DNA of 64,000 nucleotides from Colletes latitarsis (taxonomy: Eukaryota > Arthropoda > Insecta > Hymenoptera > Colletidae): contig NW_027488377.1 of assembly GCF_051014445.1 (NCBI RefSeq), positions 4,774,001 through 4,838,000 on the forward strand. Reading direction: 5' to 3'. Positions within the stretch are counted from its first letter, which is position 1; the number at the start of each line of letters is the position of its first letter. Below, piece by piece: positions 52,190 through 63,125 of the stretch. Made by a program: the position numbers and the translations under genes. The notes beneath the pieces are model-generated. The model did not search any database and was not told the DNA's origin. It saw only the letters and a program-made list of their open reading frames with translations.

Positions 52190-54479
52190 AATACCAGAAC
52201 TATCCCAGGCATAACCAGCGTTATCCTCTAAAATATTATTCGCATCCAGGTTTAATTGACTGTTTCGGTGTGGTACCACATTACTACGTGGTCCAAGCCA
52301 GAAAAAGGCCAGGATCTGGCCAACAAGAATGCGAAAAATGCGAAAGTACGCGCCAGATGAGGGCAAATATCAGACCTAACCGAGACATTACCGGCGTTAT
52401 CCTCTAAAATATTAATCGCAACCAGGTTCAATTGACTGTTTCGGTGTGGGACCACATTACTACGGGATCCAAACCAGAAAAAACCCAGGATCTGTTCAAC
52501 TACTATGAGAAAAACGCGAAAGTACGAGCCAGATGGGGGCAAATCCCAGCCCTAACCGAGACATAACCAGAGTTATCCTCTAAAATATTAATCGCAACCA
52601 GGTTTAATTGACTGTTTCGGTGTGGTACCGCATTGCTACGATGATCCAAACCAGAAAGAGGCCAGGATCTGGCCAACAAGTATGCGAAAAACGTGAAAGT
52701 ACGAGCCAGATGAGGACAAATCCCAGACCTAACCGAGACGTAACCGGCGTTATCCCCTAAAATATTAATCGCAACCAGGTTTAATTGACTGCTTCGGTGT
52801 GGTACCGCATTACTACGTGATCCAAACCAGAGAAAGGCCAGGATCTGGCCAACAAGGATGAGAAAAATGCAAATATATGATCCAGATGATTGCAAATACC
52901 AGAACTAACCCTGACATAACCAGCGTTATCCTCTAAAATACGCATCGGAACATGCTTTTAATGACTGTTTCAGTGTGGTACCACATTACTGCGTGGTCCA
53001 AGCCAGAAAAAGGCCAGGATCTGGCCAACAACTATGAGAAAAACGCGAAAGTACGAGCCAGATGGGGGCAAATCCCAGCCCTAACCGAGACATAACCAGA
53101 GTTATCCTCTAAAATATTAATCGCAACCAGGTTTAATTGACTGTTTCCGTGTGGAACCACATTACTACGGGATCCAAACCAGAAAAAACCCAGGATCTGG
53201 CCAACAACTATGAGAAAAACGCGAAAGTACGAGCCAGATGATTGCAAATACCTGAACTATCCCAGGCATCACCAGCGTTATCCACTAAAATATTATTCGC
53301 AACCTGGTTTAATTGACTGTTCCGGTGTGGTACCACATTACTGCGTGGTCCAAGCCAGAAAAAGGCCAGGATCTGGCCAACAAGAATGCGAAAAATGCGA
53401 AAGTACGCGCCAGATGAGGGCAAATACCAGACCTAACCGAGACATTACCGGCATTATCCTCTAAAATATCAAATCGCAACTAGGTTTAATTGACTGTTTC
53501 GTTGTGGAACCGCATTACTACGGGATCCAAACCAGAAAAAAACCCAGGATCTGGCCAACAACTATGAGAAAAAGCGAAAGTATGAGCCAGATGATTGCAA
53601 ATACCAGAACTATCCCAGACATAACCAGCGTTATCCTCTAAAATATTATTCGCAACCTGCTTTAATTGACTGTTTCAGTCTGGTACCACTTTACTACGTG
53701 GTCCAAGCCAGAAGAAGGCCAGGATCTGGCCAACAAGTATGCGAAAAATGCGAAGGTCCGAGCCAGATGAGGGCAAATACCAGACCTAACCGAGACATAA
53801 CCGGCGTTATCCTCCAAAATATTAATCGCAACCAGGTTTAATTGACTGTTTCGGTGTGGTACCGCATTACTACGGGATCCAAACCAGAAAGAACCCAGCA
53901 TCTGGCCAACAACTATGAGAAAAACGCGAAAGTATGAGCCAGATGGGGGCAAATCCCAGACCTAACCGAGACATAACCAGCGTTATCCTCTAAAATATTA
54001 ATCGCAACCAGGTTTAATTGACTGTTTCGGTGTGGTACCGCATTACTACGTGATCCAAACCAGAGAAATGCCAGGATCTGGCCGACAAGTATTCGAAAAA
54101 TGCGATAGTATGAGCCAGAGGAGTGTAAATACCAGAGTTAACACAGACATAACCGGCGTTATCCTCTAAAATATTAATCGCAACCGGGTTTAATTGACTG
54201 TTTCCGTGTGGAACCACATTACTACGGGATCCAAACCAGAAAAAACCCAGGATCTGGCCAACAACTATGAGAAAAATGCGAAAGTATGAGCCAGATGATT
54301 GCAAATACCAGAACTAACCCTGACATAACCAGCGTTATCCTCTAAAATACGCATCGGAACATGCTTTTAATGACTGTTTCAGTGTGGTACCACATTACTG
54401 CGTGGTCCAAGCCAGAAAAAGGCCAGGATCTGGCCAACAACTATGAGAAAAACGCGAAAGTACGAGCCAGATGGGGGCA
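52190..54479. repeat. Nested 13-monomer block in C1 (2,290 bp), first copy
   Basis: The block starts in the GCAAATACCAGAACTATCCC segment and includes the CAACTACTATGAG monomer (about 52,497), GACTGCTTCGG (about 52,787), GTTCCGGTGTGG (about 53,319) and CCTGCTTTAATTGAC (about 53,657) markers. The next copy begins 2,290 bp later (13 x 176 + 2). Confidence 0.85.
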
Positions 54480-56300
54480 AATACCAGAACTATCCCAGGC
54501 ATAACCAGCGTTATCCTCTAAAATATTATTCGCATCCAGGTTTAATTGACTGTTTCGGTGTGGTACCACATTACTACGTGGTCCAAGCCAGAAAAAGGCC
54601 AGGATCTGGCCAACAAGAATGCGAAAAATGCGAAAGTACGCGCCAGATGAGGGCAAATATCAGACCTAACCGAGACATTACCGGCGTTATCCTCTAAAAT
54701 ATTAATCGCAACCAGGTTCAATTGACTGTTTCGGTGTGGGACCACATTACTACGGGATCCAAACCAGAAAAAACCCAGGATCTGTTCAACTACTATGAGA
54801 AAAACGCGAAAGTACGAGCCAGATGGGGGCAAATCCCAGCCCTAACCGAGACATAACCAGAGTTATCCTCTAAAATATTAATCGCAACCAGGTTTAATTG
54901 ACTGTTTCGGTGTGGTACCGCATTGCTACGATGATCCAAACCAGAAAGAGGCCAGGATCTGGCCAACAAGTATGCGAAAAACGTGAAAGTACGAGCCAGA
55001 TGAGGACAAATCCCAGACCTAACCGAGACGTAACCGGCGTTATCCCCTAAAATATTAATCGCAACCAGGTTTAATTGACTGCTTCGGTGTGGTACCGCAT
55101 TACTACGTGATCCAAACCAGAGAAAGGCCAGGATCTGGCCAACAAGGATGAGAAAAATGCAAATATATGATCCAGATGATTGCAAATACCAGAACTAACC
55201 CTGACATAACCAGCGTTATCCTCTAAAATACGCATCGGAACATGCTTTTAATGACTGTTTCAGTGTGGTACCACATTACTGCGTGGTCCAAGCCAGAAAA
55301 AGGCCAGGATCTGGCCAACAACTATGAGAAAAACGCGAAAGTACGAGCCAGATGGGGGCAAATCCCAGCCCTAACCGAGACATAACCAGAGTTATCCTCT
55401 AAAATATTAATCGCAACCAGGTTTAATTGACTGTTTCCGTGTGGAACCACATTACTACGGGATCCAAACCAGAAAAAACCCAGGATCTGGCCAACAACTA
55501 TGAGAAAAACGCGAAAGTACGAGCCAGATGATTGCAAATACCTGAACTATCCCAGGCATCACCAGCGTTATCCACTAAAATATTATTCGCAACCTGGTTT
55601 AATTGACTGTTCCGGTGTGGTACCACATTACTGCGTGGTCCAAGCCAGAAAAAGGCCAGGATCTGGCCAACAAGAATGCGAAAAATGCGAAAGTACGCGC
55701 CAGATGAGGGCAAATACCAGACCTAACCGAGACATTACCGGCATTATCCTCTAAAATATCAAATCGCAACTAGGTTTAATTGACTGTTTCGTTGTGGAAC
55801 CGCATTACTACGGGATCCAAACCAGAAAAAAACCCAGGATCTGGCCAACAACTATGAGAAAAAGCGAAAGTATGAGCCAGATGATTGCAAATACCAGAAC
55901 TATCCCAGACATAACCAGCGTTATCCTCTAAAATATTATTCGCAACCTGCTTTAATTGACTGTTTCAGTCTGGTACCACTTTACTACGTGGTCCAAGCCA
56001 GAAGAAGGCCAGGATCTGGCCAACAAGTATGCGAAAAATGCGAAGGTCCGAGCCAGATGAGGGCAAATACCAGACCTAACCGAGACATAACCGGCGTTAT
56101 CCTCCAAAATATTAATCGCAACCAGGTTTAATTGACTGTTTCGGTGTGGTACCGCATTACTACGGGATCCAAACCAGAAAGAACCCAGCATCTGGCCAAC
56201 AACTATGAGAAAAACGCGAAAGTATGAGCCAGATGGGGGCAAATCCCAGACCTAACCGAGACATAACCAGCGTTATCCTCTAAAATATTAATCGCAACCA
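54480..56300. repeat. Nested block in C1, second copy, truncated
   Basis: It follows the first copy at +2,290, including CAACTACTATGAG, GACTGCTTCGG, GTTCCGGTGTGG, the inserted-base AAATATCAAATCG and CCTGCTTTAATTG. At about 56,300-56,335 it returns to the GCATTGCTACGATGATCC monomer seen at about 52,630 and 54,920. It does not go on to the CCAGAGAAATGCC monomer found at about 54,058. The step back is 1,410 bp (8 x 176 + 2). Confidence 0.83.
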
Positions 56301-57700
56301 GGTTTAATTGACTGTTTCGGTGTGGTACCGCATTGCTACGATGATCCAAACCAGAAAGAGGCCAGGATCTGGCCAACAAGTATGCGAAAAACGTGAAAGT
56401 ACGAGCCAGATGAGGACAAATCCCAGACCTAACCGAGACGTAACCGGCGTTATCCCCTAAAATATTAATCGCAACCAGGTTTAATTGACTGCTTCGGTGT
56501 GGTACCGCATTACTACGTGATCCAAACCAGAGAAAGGCCAGGATCTGGCCAACAAGGATGAGAAAAATGCAAATATATGATCCAGATGATTGCAAATACC
56601 AGAACTAACCCTGACATAACCAGCGTTATCCTCTAAAATACGCATCGGAACATGCTTTTAATGACTGTTTCAGTGTGGTACCACATTACTGCGTGGTCCA
56701 AGCCAGAAAAAGGCCAGGATCTGGCCAACAAGTATGCGCAAAATGCGAAAGTACGAGCCAGATGAGGGCAAATCCCGGACCTAACCGAGACATAGCCGGA
56801 GCTATCCTCTAAAATATTAATCGCAACCAGGTATAATTGACTGTTTCGGTGTGGTACCGCATTGCTACGATGATCCAAACCAGAAAGAGGCCAGTATCTG
56901 GCCAACAAGTATGCGAAAAATGCGAAAGTATGAGCCATATGATTGCAAATACTAGAACTAACCCAGACATAACCAGCGTTATCCTCTAAAATATTAATCG
57001 CAACCAGGTTTAATTGACTGTTTCGGTGTGGTACCGCATTACTACGTGATCCAAACCAGAGAAAGGCCAGGATCTGGCCAACAAGGATGAGAAAAATGCG
57101 AATGTATTGAGCAAGATGATTGCAAATACCAGACCTAACCCAGACATAACCAGCGTTATCCTCTAAAATATTAATCGCAACCAGATTTAATTGACTGTTT
57201 CGGTGTGGAACCACATTACTACGGGATCCAAACCAGAAAAAAAACCCAGGATCTGGCCAACAACTATGAGAAAGAGCGAAAGTATGAGCCAGATGATTGC
57301 AAATACCAGAATTATCCCAGACATAACCAGCATTATCCTCTAAAATATTATTCGCAACCAGGTTTAATTGACTGTTTCAGTCTCGTGCCACTTTACTACG
57401 TGGTCCAAGCCAGAAGAAGTCCAGGATCTGGCCAACAAGTATGCGAAAAATGCGAAAGTCCGAGCCAGATGAGGGCAAATACCAGACCTATCCGAGACAT
57501 AACCGGCGTTATCCTCCAAAATATTAATCGCAACCAGGTTCAATTGACTGTTTCGGTGTGGAACAACATTACTACGGGATACAAACCAGAAAAAACCCAG
57601 GATCTGGCCAACAACTATGAGAAAAACGCGAAAGTATGAGCCAGATGATTGCAAATACCAGAACTATCCCAGGCATAACCAGCGTTATCCTCTAAAATAT
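56301..57700. repeat. Third partial pass of the nested C block, plus a linked monomer group
   Basis: From about 56,301 the ACGTGAAAGTACGAG, GACTGCTTCGG and ATACGCATCGG monomers repeat once more, to about 56,700. Then come monomers not in the earlier passes: GCGCAAAATGCG, CATAGCCGGAGCTATCC (about 56,792), CCATATGATTGC, ATGTATTGAGCAAGATG and a run of eight A (AAAAAAAACCC at about 57,237). This last group is repeated at the right end of the window at +6,514. Confidence 0.8.
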
Positions 57701-60354
57701 TATTCGCATCCAGGTTTAATTGACTGTTTCGGTGTGGTACCACATTACTACGTGGGCCAAGCCAGAAAAAGGCCGGGATCTGGCCAACACGAATGCGAAA
57801 AATGCGAAAGTACGCGCCAGATGGGGGCAAATATCAGACCTAACCGAGACATTACCGGCGTTATCCTCTAAACTATTAATCGCAACCAGGTTCAATTGAC
57901 TGTTTCGGTGTGGAACCACATTACTACGGGATCCAAACCAGAAAAAACCCAGGATATGTTCAACAACTATGAGAGAAACGCGAAAGTACGAGCCAGATGG
58001 GGGCAAATCCCAGACCTAACCGAGACATAACCAGCGTTATCCTCTAAAATATTAATCGCAACCACGTTTAATTGACTGTTTCGGTGTGGTACCGCATTAC
58101 TACGTGATCCAAACCGGAAAGAGGCCAGGATCTGGCCAACAAGAATGCGAAAAATGCGAAAGTACGCGCCAGATGAGGGCAAATATCAGACCTAACCGAG
58201 ACATTACCGGCGTTATCCTCTAAAATATTAATCGCAACCAGGTTCAATTGACTGTTTCGGTGTGGAACCACATTACTACGGGATCCAAACCAGAAAAAAA
58301 CCCAGGATCTGGCCAACAACTATGAGAAAAAGCGAAAGTATGAGCCAGATGATTGCAAATACCAGAACTAACCCAGACATAACCAGCGTTATCCTCTAAA
58401 ATACTGATCGGAACCAGCTTCTATTGACTGTTTCAGTGTGGTACCACATTACTACGTGATCCACACCCGAAAAAGGCCAGGATCTGGCCAACAAGTATGC
58501 GAAAAACGTGAAAGTACGAGCCAGATGAGGACAAATCCCAGACCTAACCGAGACATAACCAGCGTTATCCTCTAAAATATTAATCGCAACCACGTTTAAT
58601 TGACTGTTTCGGTGTGGCACCGCATTGCTACGATGATCCAAACCAGAAAGAGGCCAGGATCTGGCCAACAAGTATGCGAGAAATGCGAAAGTATGAGCCA
58701 GATGATTGCAAATACCAGAACTAACCCAGACATAACCGGCGTTATCCCCTAAAATATTAATCGCAACCAGGTTTAATTGACTGTTTCGGTGTGGTACCGC
58801 ATTACTACGTGATCCAAACCAGAGAAAGGCCAGGATCTGGCCAACAAGGATCAGAAAAATGCGAATATATGATCCAGATTATTGCAAATACCAGAACTAA
58901 CCCTGACATAACCAGCGTTATCCTCTAAAATACGCATCGGAACATGATTTCAATGACTGTTTCAGTGTGGCACCACATTACTACGTGATCCAAACCAGAA
59001 AAAGCCCAGGACCGGGCCAACAAGAATGCGAAAAATGCGAAAGTACGAGCCAGATGAGGGAAAATCCCAGACCTAACCGAGACGTAACCGGCGTTATCCC
59101 CTAAAACATTATTCGCAACCAGGTATAATTGACTGTTTCGGTGTGGTAGCGCATTGCTACGATGATCCAAATCAGAAAGAGGCCAGGATCTGGCCAACAA
59201 GTATGCGAAAAATGCGAAAGTATGAGCCAGATGATTGCAAATACCAGAACTAACCCACACATAACCAGCGTTATCCTCTAAAATATTAATCGCAACCAGG
59301 TTTAATTGACTGTTCCGGTGTGGTACTGCATTACTACGTGATCCAGACCAGAAAAAGGCCAGGATCTGGCCAACAAGTAAGCGCAAAATGCGAAAGTACG
59401 AGCCACATGAGGGCAAATCCCAGACCAAACCGAGACATAAACGGCGTTATCCACTAAAATATTAATCGCAACCAGGTTTAATTGACTGTTTCGGTGTAGT
59501 ACTGCATTACTACGTGATCCAGAGCAGAAAAAGGCCAGGATCTGGCCAACAAGTATGCGAAAAATGCGAAAGTATGAGCCAGATGATTGCGAATACCAGA
59601 ACTATGCCTGACGTAACCAGCGTTATCCTCTAAAATACGAATCGGAACATGCTTTTAATTACTGTTTCATTGTGGTAACACATTACTACGAGATCCACAC
59701 CAGAAAAATCCCAGGATCGGGCCAACAAGTATGCGGAAAATGCGAAAGAACGATCCAGATGAGGGCAAATCCCAGACCTAACCGAGACATAACCGGCGTT
59801 ATCCTCTAAAATATTAATTGCAACCAGGTTTAATTAACTGTTTCAGTGTGGTACCACATTACTACGTGATCCAAATCAGAAAAAGCCCAGGATCTGGCCA
59901 ACAAGTATGCGAAAAATGCGAAAGTACCAACCAGATGAGGGCAAATCCCAGACCTAACCTAGACATAACCGGCGTTATCCCCTAAAATATTAATCGCAAC
60001 CAGGTTTAATTGACTGTTTCGGTGTGGTACCGCATTTCTACGTGATCCAAACCAGAGAAAGGCCAGGATCTGGCCAACAAGGATGAGAAAAATGCGAATA
60101 TATGATCCAGATGATTGCAAATACCAGAACTAACCCTGACATAACCAGCGTTATCCTCTAAAATACGCATCGGAACATGCTTTTAATGACTGTTTCAGTG
60201 TGGTACCACATTACTACGTGATCCAAACCAGAAAAAGCCCAGGATCGGGCCAACAAGAATGCGAAAAATGCGAAAGTACGAGCCATATGAGGGAAAATCC
60301 CAGACCTAACCGAGACGTAACCGGCGTTATCCCCTAAAACATTAATCGCAACCA
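57700..60354. repeat. Domain-A-like island within C1
   Basis: Several monomer successions match domain A more closely than B or the rest of C. The stretch from 58,399 (ATACTGATCGGAACCAGC, then CACACCCGAAAAAGG) to about 59,450 follows 4,345-5,220 with one additional monomer. The segment 58,927-59,428 aligns to 4,697-5,198 without net indel. The AATTAACTG/AAATCAGAAAAAGCCC pair near 59,830-59,890 matches 5,585-5,650. Private substitutions are scattered (GATTTCAATGAC, CCCAGGACCGGGCC, AACATTATTCGC), so it is an older relative, not a fresh copy. Confidence 0.78.
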
Positions 60355-63125
60355 GGTATAATTGACTGTTTCGGTGTGGTACCACATTACTACGTGGTCC
60401 AAGCCAGAAAAAGGCCAGGATCTCGCCAACAAGAATGCGAAAAATGCGAAAGTACGAGCCAGATGAGGGCAAATACCAGACCTAACCCAGACATAACCGG
60501 CGTTATCCGCTAAAATATTAATCGCAACCAGGTTTAATTGACAGTTTCGTTGTGGAACCGCATTACTACGGGATCCAAACCAGAAAAAAACCCAGGATCT
60601 GGCCAACAACTATGAGAAAAAGCGAAAGTATGAGCCAGATGATTGCAAATACCAGTACTATACCAGACATAACCATCGTTATCCTCTAAAATATTATTCG
60701 CAACCAGGTTTAATTGACTGTTTCTGGTGCCACTTTACTACGTGGTCCAAGCCAGAAGAAGGCCAGGATCTGGCCAACAAGTATGCGAAAAATGCGAAGG
60801 TCCGAGCCAGATGAGGGCAAATACCAGACCTAACCGAGACATAACCGGCGTTATCCCCCAAAATATTAATCGCAACCAGGTTCAATTGACTGTTTCGGTG
60901 TGGAACCACATTACTACGGGATCCAAACCAGAAAAAACCCAGGATCTAGCCAACAACTATGAGAAAAACGCGGAAGTATGAGCCAGATGATTGCAAATAC
61001 CAGAACTATCCCAGGCATAACCAGCGTTATCCTCTAAAATATTATTCGCATCCAGGTTTAATTGACTGTTTCGGTGTGGTACCACATTACTACGTGGTCC
61101 AAGCCAGAAAAAGGCCAGGATCTGGCCAACAAGAATGCGAAAAATGCGAAAGTACGCGCCAGATGAGGGCAAATATCAGACCTAACCGAGACATTACCGG
61201 CGTTATCCTCTAAAATATTAATCGCAACCAGGTTCAATTGACTGTTTCGGTGTGGGACCACATTACTACGGGATCCAAACCAGAAAAAACCCAGGATCTG
61301 TTCAACTACTATGAGAAAAACGCGAAAGTACGAGCCAGATGGGGGCAAATCCCAGCCCTAACCGAGACATAACCAGAGTTATCCTCTAAAATATTAATCG
61401 CAACCAGGTTTAATTGACTGTTTCGGTGTGGTACCGCATTGCTACGATGATCCAAAACAGAAAGAGGCCAGGATCTGGCCAACAAGTATGCGAAAAACGT
61501 GAAAGTACGAGCCAGATGAGGACAAATCCCAGACCTAACCGAGACGTAACCGGCGTTATCCCCTAAAATATTAATCGCAACCAGGTTTAATTGACTGCTT
61601 CGGTGTGGTACCGCATTACTACGTGATCCAAACCAGAGAAAGGCCAGGATCTGGCCAACAAGGATGAGAAAAATGCAAATATATGATCCAGATGATTGCA
61701 AATACCAGAACTAACCCTGACATAACCAGCGTTATCCTCTAAAATACGCATCGGAACATGCTTTTAATGACTGTTTCAGTGTGGTACCACATTACTGCGT
61801 GGTCCAAGCCAGAAAAAGGCCAGGATCTGGCCAACAACTATGAGAAAAACGCGAAAGTACGAGCCAGATGGGGGCAAATCCCAGCCCTAACCGAGACATA
61901 ACCAGAGTTATCCTCTAAAATATTAATCGCAACCAGGTTTAATTGACTGTTTCCGTGTGGAACCACATTACTACGGGATCCAAACCAGAAAAAACCCAGG
62001 ATCTGGCCAACAACTATGAGAAAAACGCGAAAGTACGAGCCAGATGATTGCAAATACCTGAACTATCCCAGGCATCACCAGCGTTATCCACTAAAATATT
62101 ATTCGCAACCTGGTTTAATTGACTGTTCCGGTGTGGTACCACATTACTGCGTGGTCCAAGCCAGAAAAAGGCCAGGATCTGGCCAACAAGAATGCGAAAA
62201 ATGCGAAAGTACGCGCCAGATGAGGGCAAATACCAGACCTAACCGAGACATTACCGGCATTATCCTCTAAAATATTAATCGCAACTAGGTTTAATTGACT
62301 GTTTCGTTGTGGAACCGCATTACTACGGGATCCAAACCAGAAAAAAACCCAGGATCTGGCCAACAACTATGAGAAAAAGCGAAAGTATGAGCCAGATGAT
62401 TGCAAATACCAGAACTATCCCAGACATAACCAGCGTTATCCTCTAAAATATTATTCGCAACCTGCTTTAATTGACTGTTTCAGTCTGGTACCACTTTACT
62501 ACGTGGTCCAAGCCAGAAGAAGGCCAGGATCTGGCCAACAAGTATGCGAAAAATGCGAAGGTCCGAGCCAGATGAGGGCAAATACCAGACCTAACCGAGA
62601 CATAACCGGCGTTATCCTCCAAAATATTAATCGCAACCAGGTTTAATTGACTGTTTCGGTGTGGTACCGCATTACTACGGGATCCAAACCAGAAAGAACC
62701 CAGCATCTGGCCAACAACTATGAGAAAAACGCGAAAGTATGAGCCAGATGGGGGCAAATCCCAGACCTAACCGAGACATAACCAGCGTTATCCTCTAAAA
62801 TATTAATCGCAACCAGGTTTAATTGACTGTTTCGGTGTGGTACCGCATTACTACGTGATCCAAACCAGAGAAATGCCAGGATCTGGCCGACAAGTATTCG
62901 AAAAATGCGATAGTATGAGCCAGAGGAGTGTAAATACCAGAGTTAACACAGACATAACCGGCGTTATCCTCTAAAATATTAATCGCAACCGGGTTTAATT
63001 GACTGTTTCCGTGTGGAACCACATTACTACGGGATCCAAACCAGAAAAAACCCAGGATCTGGCCAACAACTATGAGAAAAATGCGAAAGTATGAGCCAGA
63101 TGATTGCAAATACCAGAACTAACCC
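60355..63125. repeat. Domain C HOR copy C2, first part
   Basis: It aligns to 51,549-54,320 at +8,806 and then +8,805. Markers in order are CAGGATCTCGCC, TTTCTGGTGCC, CAACTACTATGAG, GACTGCTTCGG, GTTCCGGTGTGG, CCTGCTTTAATTG, CCAGAGAAATGCC and CCAGAGGAGTG. It leaves C1 after CAAATACCAGAACTAACCC near 63,125, where C1 reads TGACATAACC into an ATACGCATCGG monomer and C2 reads AGACATAACC into an ATTAATCGC monomer. Confidence 0.88.

Larger units (their letters stand above)
51552..60354. repeat. Domain C HOR copy C1 (about 50 monomers, 8,806-bp period)
   Basis: Sequence from about 51,552 recurs from about 60,358 at a constant offset of 8,806 bp (50 x 176 + 6). The offset drops to 8,805 after 53,467, where C1 has one extra base (AAATATCAAATCG against AAATATTAATCG at 62,271). 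C1 starts inside B-type sequence, so domain C evidently grew out of the B edge. It holds nested 13- and 8-monomer repeats in its left half and an A-like island in its right half. Confidence 0.88.

Noticed and set aside
56633..57214. Longest open frame (193 codons, minus strand) and its near copy at 63,147-63,728
   Set aside because: It runs through three to four satellite monomers. Because 176 is not a multiple of 3, each monomer is read in a different frame. Similar 71-167-codon frames occur in nearly every monomer on the minus strand and many on the plus strand. No domain, start context or codon pattern supports a gene.
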